64,000 nucleotides of DNA from Sphingomonadales bacterium UBA1936. Its GTDB lineage: Bacteria; Pseudomonadota; Alphaproteobacteria; Sphingomonadales; Sphingomonadaceae. A model generated the notes under the pieces. The model did not search any database. It was not told the DNA's origin and saw only the letters and a list, made by a program, of their open reading frames with translations. The DNA is taken from the NCBI GenBank assembly GCA_002336985.1, contig DDFE01000197.1:62001-126000 (forward strand). Reading direction: 5' to 3'. Of this stretch, positions 51,572 through 58,908 are shown one piece after another (the first letter of the stretch is position 1; the number at the start of each line of letters is the position of its first letter). The position numbers and the translations under genes are program-made.

Positions 51572-53536
51572 ATGGCGCTGGATAACGAGGCATCCGCGGT
51601 CGCGGGGTGGGTTTCGGTCGGAAAGGTCGCCGGCTACCGCGATGCGCTGACCGGCGATCGCGACGCAGCGCCCGTCCCGACCAGCACCGCCGTCGTGCTG
51701 CGCCAGATCCTCGGCCTTGCGATCGCCGCCGCGACCGTCGCCACGCTCTATTTCGGGCAGGACGTCCTGATCCCGATCACGCTCGCCTTCATCCTCTCGT
51801 TCATTCTCTCGCCGCTCGTGAACGGCTTGCGCCGCCTGCGCGTCCCGCGCGTCCCGGCCGTGCTGCTGACGGTCATTGTAGCCCTTGGCTTCATCGGATC
51901 GGTCGGCATGCTTATCGCGACGCAGACGGCGGCGCTCAGCGAAAGCGCCCCCAAATATGCGCGGACGCTCGAGACCAAGGTGCAGGCCTTCCAGGGCTCG
52001 GCGGTCGCGCGGATCAACGCGCTGTCCAGGTCGCTCGGCCTCAACCGGCCCCCCAGCCGCCAGCCGAACGCCACCAGCCTCTACCCCGCGCCGGGCAGCG
52101 GGACCCGCCGCCCCGTGCTCGTCGAGGTCGCGCCGCCTCCGACCACCCCCTGGGGCGTAATGACGACGTTGCTCCAGCCGGTGGTCGGCCCGCTCGAGAC
52201 GACACTGATCGTACTCGTCGTCGCGATCTTTATTCTCGTGCAGAAAGAGGATCTGCGCGACCGGTTCATCCGCGTGTTCGGCTCAGGGGATCTGCACCGG
52301 ACGACGATCGCGCTCGACGATGCGGGCAAGCGCCTCAGCCGCTATTTCCTGAGCCAGCTCGCGGTCAATGCCAGCTTCGGCCTGATCGTCGCGGGCGGGC
52401 TGTGGTTTCTCGGCCTGCCATCGCCCGCACTCTGGGGGGTGCTCGCGGCGCTGCTTCGCTTCGTTCCCTATATCGGTCCGGTGCTTGCGGCCGCGGCGCC
52501 GGTCGCGCTCGCGGCGGCCGTCGAACCCGGCTGGGGCACGGCCATCCTCGTGGGAGGCTTCTTCGCGATCGTCGAGATGCTGCTCGGCTATGTGGTCGAG
52601 CCGCTGATCTATGGCCATTCGACCGGGCTCTCGCCGACCTCGGTCGTGGTCTCGGCAATCTTCTGGACCTGGCTGTGGGGCCCCGTCGGGCTTGTCATGT
52701 CCACGCCGCTGACGCTGTGCCTGGTCGTGCTCGGCAGGCATGTGAAGGCTCTGGAATATTTCGATGTCATGCTCGGCGACCGGCCGGCGCTGACGCCGGT
52801 CGAGCGTTTCTACCAGCGGCTCGTCGCCGACAATCCCGACGAGGCGCTCGCCCAGGCCGAACTGATGCTCGCGACCTGCCCGCTTGCCGAATTCTACGAC
52901 ACCGTGGCCATTCCGGCGCTGCGCCTTGCCTCCGCCGATGCGGCCCGCGGGCTCGTCGATGCCGAACGGATCTCGGCGATCGGTACGACCGTGTCCACCG
53001 TCGTCGACGAGCTTGGCACCCTTGCGGCCGCAGCGGCGCCAGCGCGGACCGATGTCCCGCCGGGACCACGCTTCGCCTGCGTGGGCGGAAACGGCGTGTT
53101 CGACGATGTCTTGGCAACGATGCTGTGCCAGATCCTCGCGCACGACGGATCCGCCGCGACCCGCATCGATCATGCGGCGACCGGTCGGGGGAGGATCGCC
53201 GCGCTCGACATCGGCGGTGCGGAGACGCTGGTCCTCTGCTATCTCGATCCGGCCGATGCCATCGCCCAGGCGCGCTACCTGATCCGGCGCCTGCGCGAGA
53301 AGGCACCCGCCACCCGGATCGTGTCAGGCTTCTGGGGAGACGACGGCCCGGGTGACGCGGGCATCGGCGAACGCGACGCGCTCGCGGCCGACGCATTCGC
53401 AGCGCGCCTCGTCGATGCGACGGCGACCGGCACGGTGAGCAGCATGGTGAGCGACATGGTGACTGGGGTCGCGCGCGCCGCGGAAGCGACGGAGACCGAT
53501 GCCGGGCCACCGGCGACAGCGCCCGTTCCTGCCTAG
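51572..53536 (+). CDS. AI-2E (PerM) family permease with C-terminal soluble domain
   Basis: 654 residues. Residues about 40-390 form the AI-2E/PerM fold (FGQDVLIPITLAFILSFILSPLV; SPALWGVLAALLRFVPYIGPV; EPLIYGHSTGLSP), with seven or eight membrane segments. Members transport varied solutes and ions; several export signals or exchange Na+ for H+. The last 250 residues are soluble and hold a Rossmann-like part (RFACVGGNGVFDDVLATMLCQIL; ALDIGGAETLVLCYLDP) that is unusual for the family core. A second AI-2E-type gene starts at 63746. Confidence 0.88.
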   Translation: MALDNEASAVAGWVSVGKVAGYRDALTGDRDAAPVPTSTAVVLRQILGLAIAAATVATLYFGQDVLIPITLAFILSFILSPLVNGLRRLRVPRVPAVLLTVIVALGFIGSVGMLIATQTAALSESAPKYARTLETKVQAFQGSAVARINALSRSLGLNRPPSRQPNATSLYPAPGSGTRRPVLVEVAPPPTTPWGVMTTLLQPVVGPLETTLIVLVVAIFILVQKEDLRDRFIRVFGSGDLHRTTIALDDAGKRLSRYFLSQLAVNASFGLIVAGGLWFLGLPSPALWGVLAALLRFVPYIGPVLAAAAPVALAAAVEPGWGTAILVGGFFAIVEMLLGYVVEPLIYGHSTGLSPTSVVVSAIFWTWLWGPVGLVMSTPLTLCLVVLGRHVKALEYFDVMLGDRPALTPVERFYQRLVADNPDEALAQAELMLATCPLAEFYDTVAIPALRLASADAARGLVDAERISAIGTTVSTVVDELGTLAAAAAPARTDVPPGPRFACVGGNGVFDDVLATMLCQILAHDGSAATRIDHAATGRGRIAALDIGGAETLVLCYLDPADAIAQARYLIRRLREKAPATRIVSGFWGDDGPGDAGIGERDALAADAFAARLVDATATGTVSSMVSDMVTGVARAAEATETDAGPPATAPVPA

Positions 53537-53552
53537 TGGTGGTGCTGCGCGT

Positions 53553-53828
53553 CTAGCGCAGGCCAAGCGCACCGGGGAGGCGCCTGAATGCGGCGGCCAG
53601 CGACGAGCGTGCGATCCCCGACGGCGCCAGCACCCGCCCCTTCCCGCCATATGGCTGGGTGGCGCCCCCGCCGTTCCCGCCGGGACAATGCGCCAAGATG
53701 AGCATGAGCCTGACCATGTCGGGCCGGGGCTCCTCGATCACGGGGAAACCGGCCCGCAGCACGGCCCCATAAGCGGCGAGCAGCTCGCTTGGCGAGTCGG
53801 CCCCGGACGGTGGCGCAGCTTCGCTCAT
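53553..53828 (-). CDS. Small hypothetical protein
   Basis: 91 residues; ELLAAYGAVLRAGFPVIEEPRPDMVRLMLILA is conserved-looking and helical, followed by a Gly-rich stretch. No signal peptide or known family. Convergent with the AI-2E permease gene; a short CTGCGC/GCGCAG stem lies between them near 53546-53562. Confidence 0.5.
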   Translation of the reverse strand: MSEAAPPSGADSPSELLAAYGAVLRAGFPVIEEPRPDMVRLMLILAHCPGGNGGGATQPYGGKGRVLAPSGIARSSLAAAFRRLPGALGLR

Positions 53829-54107
53829 CGCGATACCATCGGCGACACGGTCGCGAGGCGCGAGCGAAAACCCCGCGCGCGCATTGGCAGCACCGAGCCA
53901 TGGCGAGCGGCCGTGCGATCGCCGGGGCGGATCGCTGCGGCCGCCGGGATCACGCGGCGACCGGCGGCGTCTGGCGAAGACGATGCATTGGCATGCCGAT
54001 CATGGCGCCGCGTCGTTCGCGCAGGGCACGTGCGCTGTCCATCCAGCGACGACCGACGGTCGGCCCATGGGTCATGGAGCTGCCCGGCATGCGACCGAGG
54101 CTTGCCG

Positions 54108-54761
54108 TCAGCTGAACGCGGGGACCGACAGACGGCGGCGGCGACGCATGGCGCGTCCCGCGATGCCGAAGCCGAGGACGAACATTGCCCAGCTGGCCGG
54201 TTCGGGAACCGGGCTGTTCGCGAGGGTCGCGAGATCGTCGAACTCGAAGGAATAGCCGCCCGACTGGAAGCGCGCGCCGACGATCGACGGATCGCCCGGC
54301 TGGGCCAAGTACACGACGCGACCGTTCGAATCCGCCTGGACCTGGTCGCCATCGGCGTCGGCACCAAGTGCGATCTGGGCCCCGTTGAGCGTCTGTTCGG
54401 TCCCGTTCGCATAGAGCAAGGTGAAGCTGTTGAAGCTGTCGAGCGAGCCGAGCACGAAGGAGAAGCCGCGGGTCGCGGCGAAACTGACCGTGTAGTTCGA
54501 GGGGGTTCCGCCGAGCGCGGCGCCGAAATTGCCGCTGCTGTTGAACGCCGGCCGCGCCGCGATACCGGAGACCGGGGCGGCATAGGCCCGCGCGTTGGTC
54601 GCGCCGGCCAGCAGCGCGCCATTCGCATAGCCGTCGAAGGTTTCGAAGACGCTGAATCCTGCCGGCAGTGCCGACGCACCCTGCATGAAATTGATGCTGA
54701 CCGCAGCATTCGCCGCACCTGCAAGGCAGAGGGCGGACAGGCCAAGGATGATCTTACGCAT
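54108..54761 (-). CDS. PEPxxWA-CTERM sorted extracellular protein
   Basis: 217 residues. Signal peptide MRKIILGLSALCLAGAANA. The mature domain is beta-rich with a Gly/Asn/Ser-rich surface. The C-terminus has VPEPASWAMFVLGFGIAG, then a hydrophobic segment and RRRRR: a PEPxxWA-CTERM sorting signal processed by exosortase/XrtA-type systems. Such proteins reach the cell surface or matrix. A GGAAC-N16-GGTT sequence (minus strand, 54848-54824) may be an EcfG-type promoter. Confidence 0.9.
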   Translation of the reverse strand: MRKIILGLSALCLAGAANAAVSINFMQGASALPAGFSVFETFDGYANGALLAGATNARAYAAPVSGIAARPAFNSSGNFGAALGGTPSNYTVSFAATRGFSFVLGSLDSFNSFTLLYANGTEQTLNGAQIALGADADGDQVQADSNGRVVYLAQPGDPSIVGARFQSGGYSFEFDDLATLANSPVPEPASWAMFVLGFGIAGRAMRRRRRLSVPAFS

Positions 54762-54823
54762 AAGCTACCCCTTTTGACCGGCCGAGATTCGCCATGATCT
54801 CTCGCAGGACCGGACGGCAGCGA

Positions 54824-54848
54824 AACCGCGCGTTAGTTCGAAAGTTCC
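54824..54848 (-). promoter_or_regulatory. Weak candidate EcfG promoter for PEP-CTERM gene
   Basis: On the minus strand GGAAC (54848-54844), 16 bases, GGTT (54827-54824): one mismatch from the EcfG consensus. The leader to the ATG at 54761 would be about 55 bases. A CCCGA/TCGGG inverted repeat overlaps its -35 part (54847-54860). Confidence 0.4.
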
Positions 54849-54879
54849 CGAAATATCGGGAGGAAAATGCGCCGTCTCG

Positions 54880-55086
54880 TTATGGGACGATGCCGGATCC
54901 CTTCGACCCGGGCCCGGGTGGGTCAGTACCGGCGCGCAGCCGCGCCACCCGTTCGTCGTAACGTGCCGCCAGCTCGGCATGGATGGCGGCGACATGCGGG
55001 TCGCCGGCCGCCGTGGCGCGCGCGCGTTCGGTCGTCGCTCGCGCGACATAATAATCGATGGCCGTGTCGCGGTCTTCGGGCGTCAC
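54880..55086 (-). CDS. Small helical protein, DxxYYxxR family (copy 3)
   Basis: 68 residues from a GTG at 55086 that overlaps the ArsR stop (GTGA). DRDTAIDYYVARATTERARA, then DPHVAAIHAELAARY, aligns with the genes at 8603 and 42872. The overlap shows it is co-translated with ArsR, a context the other copies lack. Unknown function. Confidence 0.7.
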   Translation of the reverse strand: MTPEDRDTAIDYYVARATTERARATAAGDPHVAAIHAELAARYDERVARLRAGTDPPGPGSKGSGIVP

Positions 55087-55439
55087 GCGCAGCCCGCCCT
55101 CTCGGCGGGCGCGCATGCGCCCTGGTCGGGAAAGCACAGTCCGGGGTTCCCGCCGCAGCAATCGTCGATCAGGAACTGCAGCAGGCTCGTCATCCGGCCA
55201 AAGTCCGCACTGTAGATGATCGACCGGCCGTTCCGCCGCGACGTAACCAGACCCGCCTGGACAAGGATCGTCATGTGGCTGGAGAGCGTATTGGGCAGCA
55301 CGCCGACTTCGCGGGCAATCTCGCCCGCCGGCAGCCCGTCAGGTCCCGCGCGCACGAGGGCGCGAAACACTGCAAGCCGGCTCCCTTGGGCAAGCGCGGA
55401 AAGCGCCTGCACCGCAACCGGTATCTGGATCGAGGTCAT
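55083..55439 (-). CDS. ArsR-family metalloid-type repressor
   Basis: 118 residues from the ATG at 55439 (start of the conserved part, MTSIQIPVAVQALSALAQ). Winged-helix ArsR fold (ALVRAGPDGLPAGEIAREVGV, NTLSSHMTILVQAGLV) with a Cys-rich C-terminal CCGGNPGLC like that of arsenite-sensing members. No ars genes lie in the window; the gene is divergent from a PilZ protein and overlaps a small helical protein. An inverted repeat in the divergent spacer is a candidate operator. Confidence 0.9.
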   Translation of the reverse strand: MTSIQIPVAVQALSALAQGSRLAVFRALVRAGPDGLPAGEIAREVGVLPNTLSSHMTILVQAGLVTSRRNGRSIIYSADFGRMTSLLQFLIDDCCGGNPGLCFPDQGACAPAERAGCA

Positions 55440-55460
55440 GTCGCACCCATCTCCCGTTAT

Positions 55461-55476
55461 TTCGGATATTGCCGAA
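55461..55476. promoter_or_regulatory. Candidate ArsR operator
   Basis: TTCGG and CCGAA flank ATATTG in the divergent spacer, 22 bases upstream of the arsR ATG (minus strand). ArsR repressors bind short AT-centred inverted repeats of this kind; autoregulation is likely. Confidence 0.5.
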
Positions 55477-55563
55477 CTATCGATTTGACAATAGCACCGG
55501 CGCCGCGTCGCCGCAGCGTCAACAGGCGCGCGGCGCGTGTGTACATCAGATTTGGGTTGCCGC

Positions 55564-55908
55564 ATGCAAGACAGAAAGGATGCCGGTCGCCCGGCACAGG
55601 GCCCGGCGCCGGGGCGCGCCGACGGACGGGCCGATGAACGCGCCTATCTCCGGATCCGCCATGCGCGCCTGCGCCAGCTCGGGGGACAGAGCATCGTGGC
55701 CGACATCCGGGACCTGTCGCGAACCGGGTTCAGGGCCGAGTGGCCGCATGGCAAGAACGTCGGCGACCGGGTCTGGCTGACATTGCCGACGCTGGCGCCG
55801 CTTGCCGCCCATGTCGTCTGGACGACCGGCTTCGAGATCGGATGCAAATTCGAGACGCCGATGCACCCCGCGATCTTCGAGCGGATTCGGCTGCTTCCCG
55901 CCGACTGA
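55564..55908 (+). CDS. PilZ-domain protein
   Basis: 114 residues. PilZ domain in the second half: RHARLRQLGGQSIVADIRDLSRTGFRAEW and GFEIGCKFETP. The first PilZ motif RxxxR is absent or altered (RLRQLG), so c-di-GMP binding is uncertain. No ribosome site is clear at the ATG at 55564; a start at 55537 is also open. Divergent from arsR. Confidence 0.78.
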   Translation: MQDRKDAGRPAQGPAPGRADGRADERAYLRIRHARLRQLGGQSIVADIRDLSRTGFRAEWPHGKNVGDRVWLTLPTLAPLAAHVVWTTGFEIGCKFETPMHPAIFERIRLLPAD

Positions 55909-55995
55909 GCGACCGGGGCCGCGCACTCCGTACGCCCGGGACGGGCAGGATCGATACCGGCGCGGGATCCCGCGCGCCGCCTGGCGTAACGACGC

Positions 55996-56520
55996 TCAGC
56001 GCTTGATCCGCGGCAGCCCCATGAAATCGCGCTTGCCCAGCTCCACGCCCCGGGCGCGGAGGATCGCATAGGCCGTTGTCGCGTGAAAATAGAAATTGGG
56101 TTGCGAGAACGAGAGCAGGAAATTCGCGCCGGTGAACGGCAGCGTGGTTTCTCCGAACGCGAAGGCCGTATCGGTGTCGGCGAGCGCGTCGAACGCCGCG
56201 CGGTCGATCGCCTCGAGGCTTGCGATCGCCGTTTGCAACACGTCGTGCAGCCCGGCGAAATCGGTCGGCCATGGCGACCGGTCGGGCGAGAAGCGGCCCG
56301 CCCGCACGCCCGCGATCCCGCCGGCGGAATGGACCGCGCAGGATTTCACCTGATAGCCGAACGGGAGCATGTCGGGCGCGAGCCGGGTCTCGATGAGCTC
56401 GGCCTCGGCGATCCCCTGCGCAGTGCAGAAAGCCTGTGCCTTGTCGAGCAGGCCATCGACCGCGCGGAGAATCTGCACGTTGGACGGCACCACGGCTTCG
56501 TAAAGCGAAAACCCCATCAT
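55996..56520 (-). CDS. DUF1993 family protein
   Basis: 174 residues, full-length DUF1993: FSLYEAVVPSNVQILRAVDGLLDKAQ, LAPDMLPFGYQVKSCAVHSAGG and FLLSFSQPNFYFHATTAYAILR. Four-helix bundle of the DinB/YfiT-like superfamily, of unknown function. Probably cytoplasmic. Confidence 0.92.
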   Translation of the reverse strand: MMGFSLYEAVVPSNVQILRAVDGLLDKAQAFCTAQGIAEAELIETRLAPDMLPFGYQVKSCAVHSAGGIAGVRAGRFSPDRSPWPTDFAGLHDVLQTAIASLEAIDRAAFDALADTDTAFAFGETTLPFTGANFLLSFSQPNFYFHATTAYAILRARGVELGKRDFMGLPRIKR

Positions 56521-56596
56521 CCTGCTCCCTGCTGGTCCGGCCCGCTATGCCAGGCGCGATAGCGCCGCGCCAGGCCGAGGGGCCTCCCCGGTCCGG

Positions 56597-57073
56597 TCAT
56601 GCCAGGTCGCTTCCCGAGAGCACGATCCCGGGCGCAAACTTGACCTGTCGCTTCACGAAACTCGTCTCATAGCGCTGCACGGCCGGACTCTGCTCGAGCA
56701 CCGCCTCGGTGATGGCGTTGAAGGCCGCCATGTGCGACGCGTCGGTCAGCAGGACGAGATCGAAGGTCCCGCTGATCTCGAGGCACAGCAGGACGCCCGG
56801 CGCCGCCAGGATCGCGTCGGTCAGTGCGCGCTTGGCGGCGAGATCGGCATGTTCCTTGAGCTGGACGAAGACGAGCGCGCGCAGGCGGCGATCGATGATC
56901 CGGGCCGGAAGCAGCGCGATCGTCCGCGCGATCCAGCCATCGGCGCGCAGGCGGCGCAGGCGGCGGGCAATCGCCGAGGGCGAGAGCGCCACGTCCCGGG
57001 CGAGCTGGTCGGCGGTGCGCCCGTCGTCCGCCTGGACGGCGTTGAGCAAGGCAAGATCGAGGCTATCGAGCAT
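56597..57073 (-). CDS. Lrp/AsnC family regulator
   Basis: 158 residues: N-terminal HTH (LDLALLNAVQADDGRTADQLARDVALSPSAI) and C-terminal RAM/AsnC effector domain (VQLKEHADLAAKRAL, ISGTFDLVLLTDASHM). Divergent from an S41 peptidase gene with a perfect inverted repeat between them, so it probably represses itself and may control the peptidase. Confidence 0.93.
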   Translation of the reverse strand: MLDSLDLALLNAVQADDGRTADQLARDVALSPSAIARRLRRLRADGWIARTIALLPARIIDRRLRALVFVQLKEHADLAAKRALTDAILAAPGVLLCLEISGTFDLVLLTDASHMAAFNAITEAVLEQSPAVQRYETSFVKRQVKFAPGIVLSGSDLA

Positions 57074-57083
57074 CGAATTACAG

Positions 57084-57098
57084 TGCCAAAATTTGGCA
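57084..57098. promoter_or_regulatory. Candidate Lrp operator (inverted repeat)
   Basis: TGCCAAA and TTTGGCA flank a single A, 11 bases before the lrp ATG in the divergent spacer. A half-like TGCCAG follows at 57103-57108. Typical of Lrp autoregulatory sites in form; not proven. Confidence 0.5.
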
Positions 57099-57175
57099 GG
57101 AGTGCCAGTGAGAATGCGCGCAATTCCCGGATAAGTGCCTTTATTGGGCGCGGCAGTCTTCAGATGGAGCCCCCC

Positions 57176-58309
57176 ATGCGCCCCGGATCGTTCGCTGCCC
57201 TGTGCCTTGCCGGCACCCTGTTACATCCCACCCAGGACCCGGCCCAGGCCCAGGCCGGGACCCCTGTCCAAGCCCAGATTCCGGTGGTGGCCCAGACCGC
57301 AGCGTCGCCTGCCGCAGCCGCCCCCGCGCCGGCAACCGCTCCCGTGCCGGCGGACACCACCGATGCCTTTTCCGCCGGCGACGCGCGTATCGCCGTGACG
57401 ACGCTCGCGAACGACCTCGAGAGCCTCTATGTCTTTCCCGACATCGGCCGCCGATATGCGGCGATGCTGCGCGCCAATCTCGCGTCGGGGAAATACGACC
57501 GGTTCGCCGCCCGCGCCGCCTTCGCCGCCGCACTGACCGCCGACCTCAAGGCGATTAATGCCGACGGCCACCTGATCGTGCGGGCCGCCCCGCCCCGCGC
57601 CCCAAACGGGCAGCCGCGTGCGAGCCTCGATCCGATCGCGCGCGCGGGCTGGATTGCGCCGGGCGTCGCCTATATCGCGTTCAGGGCCTTTACCGGCAGC
57701 GACGCCGAGGTCGCCGCGGTCAGGACGTTCATGGACGTGCACAAGGATGCCCGGGCGCTGATCATCGATGCGCGCGATCATCATGGCGGCGGGCTCGACG
57801 AGATGAACGTCATCTTCTCCTATCTCTATCCCGTGCGCACCCAGCTGGTCGTGATGGACCAGCGTGTCGTGCCGGGCGTGCAGGCGTTCGATTTCGGCGA
57901 AACCATGATCAAGAGCGACGGACCCGACGGGATGAAGCGGCAAACCCATTATGCATTGCCCGGGCCGAAGACCGCGCTCGCCAGTGCCAAAGTCATCCTG
58001 CTGACCTCGAACGTCACGGCATCGGCCGGCGAACACCTGTCGCTGACGCTCAAGCGGACGCACCGCGCGACGCTGATCGGCGAGACGACGCTGGGCGCCG
58101 GGCATTTCGGCCAGCGCGTCGAGCTCGGTGGCGGCTATACCACGTTCATCGGAACCGGCCGCACCTTCGATCCCGACACCGGCAAGGACTGGGAGGGTGT
58201 CGGCGTCACGCCGGACGTCGGGGTCCCCGCGGACCAGGCGCTCGACGTCGCGCTGAGGCAGCTCGGCGTAACGAAGACGGGTGCAGAGGCGCTCGCGTCG
58301 CTCCACTGA
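57176..58309 (+). CDS. Exported S41 family peptidase
   Basis: 377 residues from the ATG at 57176 (GGAG seven bases upstream; an ATG at 57164 is also open). A signal-peptide-like start is followed by a Gln/Ala/Pro-rich linker (about 20-65). S41 core: ARALIIDARDHHGGGLDEMNVI, catalytic Ser in LTSNVTASAGEHLSL, and GETTLGAGH. Sphingomonad envelope proteases of this type are common. Divergent from the Lrp gene. Confidence 0.88.
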   Translation: MRPGSFAALCLAGTLLHPTQDPAQAQAGTPVQAQIPVVAQTAASPAAAAPAPATAPVPADTTDAFSAGDARIAVTTLANDLESLYVFPDIGRRYAAMLRANLASGKYDRFAARAAFAAALTADLKAINADGHLIVRAAPPRAPNGQPRASLDPIARAGWIAPGVAYIAFRAFTGSDAEVAAVRTFMDVHKDARALIIDARDHHGGGLDEMNVIFSYLYPVRTQLVVMDQRVVPGVQAFDFGETMIKSDGPDGMKRQTHYALPGPKTALASAKVILLTSNVTASAGEHLSLTLKRTHRATLIGETTLGAGHFGQRVELGGGYTTFIGTGRTFDPDTGKDWEGVGVTPDVGVPADQALDVALRQLGVTKTGAEALASLH

Positions 58310-58404
58310 ACCTGCGGACCACCAGATCGCCGGCAAGTCTCAGCGCTGGACGCGCAGCCGTTCTTGCGGCGCGGGGCGATGCCTGTCGCTACACGGGTCG
58401 GGCG

Positions 58405-58839
58405 TCATCGCCGCACATAGACCAGGGACACCAATTTGCGCGGGTCGGGTAGCGGCCAGCTCAGCTCGGTGAACGACCTGCGGTCGGCGGCAAGGGTGTT
58501 CCTGCCCCGAACGACCGGCTTGCCCGCCCTGAAGAACGTCCAGCTGTAGCGCGTCGGCGAAAGGGCCTTGATGGCAAGCGCATTGCCCTTGCCTGCTCCG
58601 GTGCCGATGTCGGGGGACGGCTTGCCATCGAAGCGCGTGACGATGACGCTTCCCTGTTCGACCGACACCATCTTCATCGCGCCGCCGCCGGCATCGCTGT
58701 AGACAAGGGTTTCCGGCGGTTCGCGGGCATCCTTCAGCTTGAGCACCCCGGTGCCGAACCACGCATTGCCCTTTGCCTCGGCGGGTGTGCCCGGCAGCGC
58801 AAGGATGAGAAGCGCCGCGATCGAAAACGGTCTGATCAT
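58405..58839 (-). CDS. Exported hypothetical protein
   Basis: 144 residues from the ATG at 58839, with signal peptide MIRPFSIAALLILALPGTPAEA. The mature protein is beta-rich (GNAWFGTGVLKLKD; SYSWTFF-type core YSWTFFRAGKPVV). No known domain. Downstream of the S9 peptidase gene on the same strand with a 70-base gap. Confidence 0.7.
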   Translation of the reverse strand: MIRPFSIAALLILALPGTPAEAKGNAWFGTGVLKLKDAREPPETLVYSDAGGGAMKMVSVEQGSVIVTRFDGKPSPDIGTGAGKGNALAIKALSPTRYSWTFFRAGKPVVRGRNTLAADRRSFTELSWPLPDPRKLVSLVYVRR

Positions 58840-58908
58840 CGTATGCCCTGTTCCAAAAGCGCTGCACGACGCAGCCCGAAAACAAACCCCTGTGCCGCCG
58901 TGCACGGG

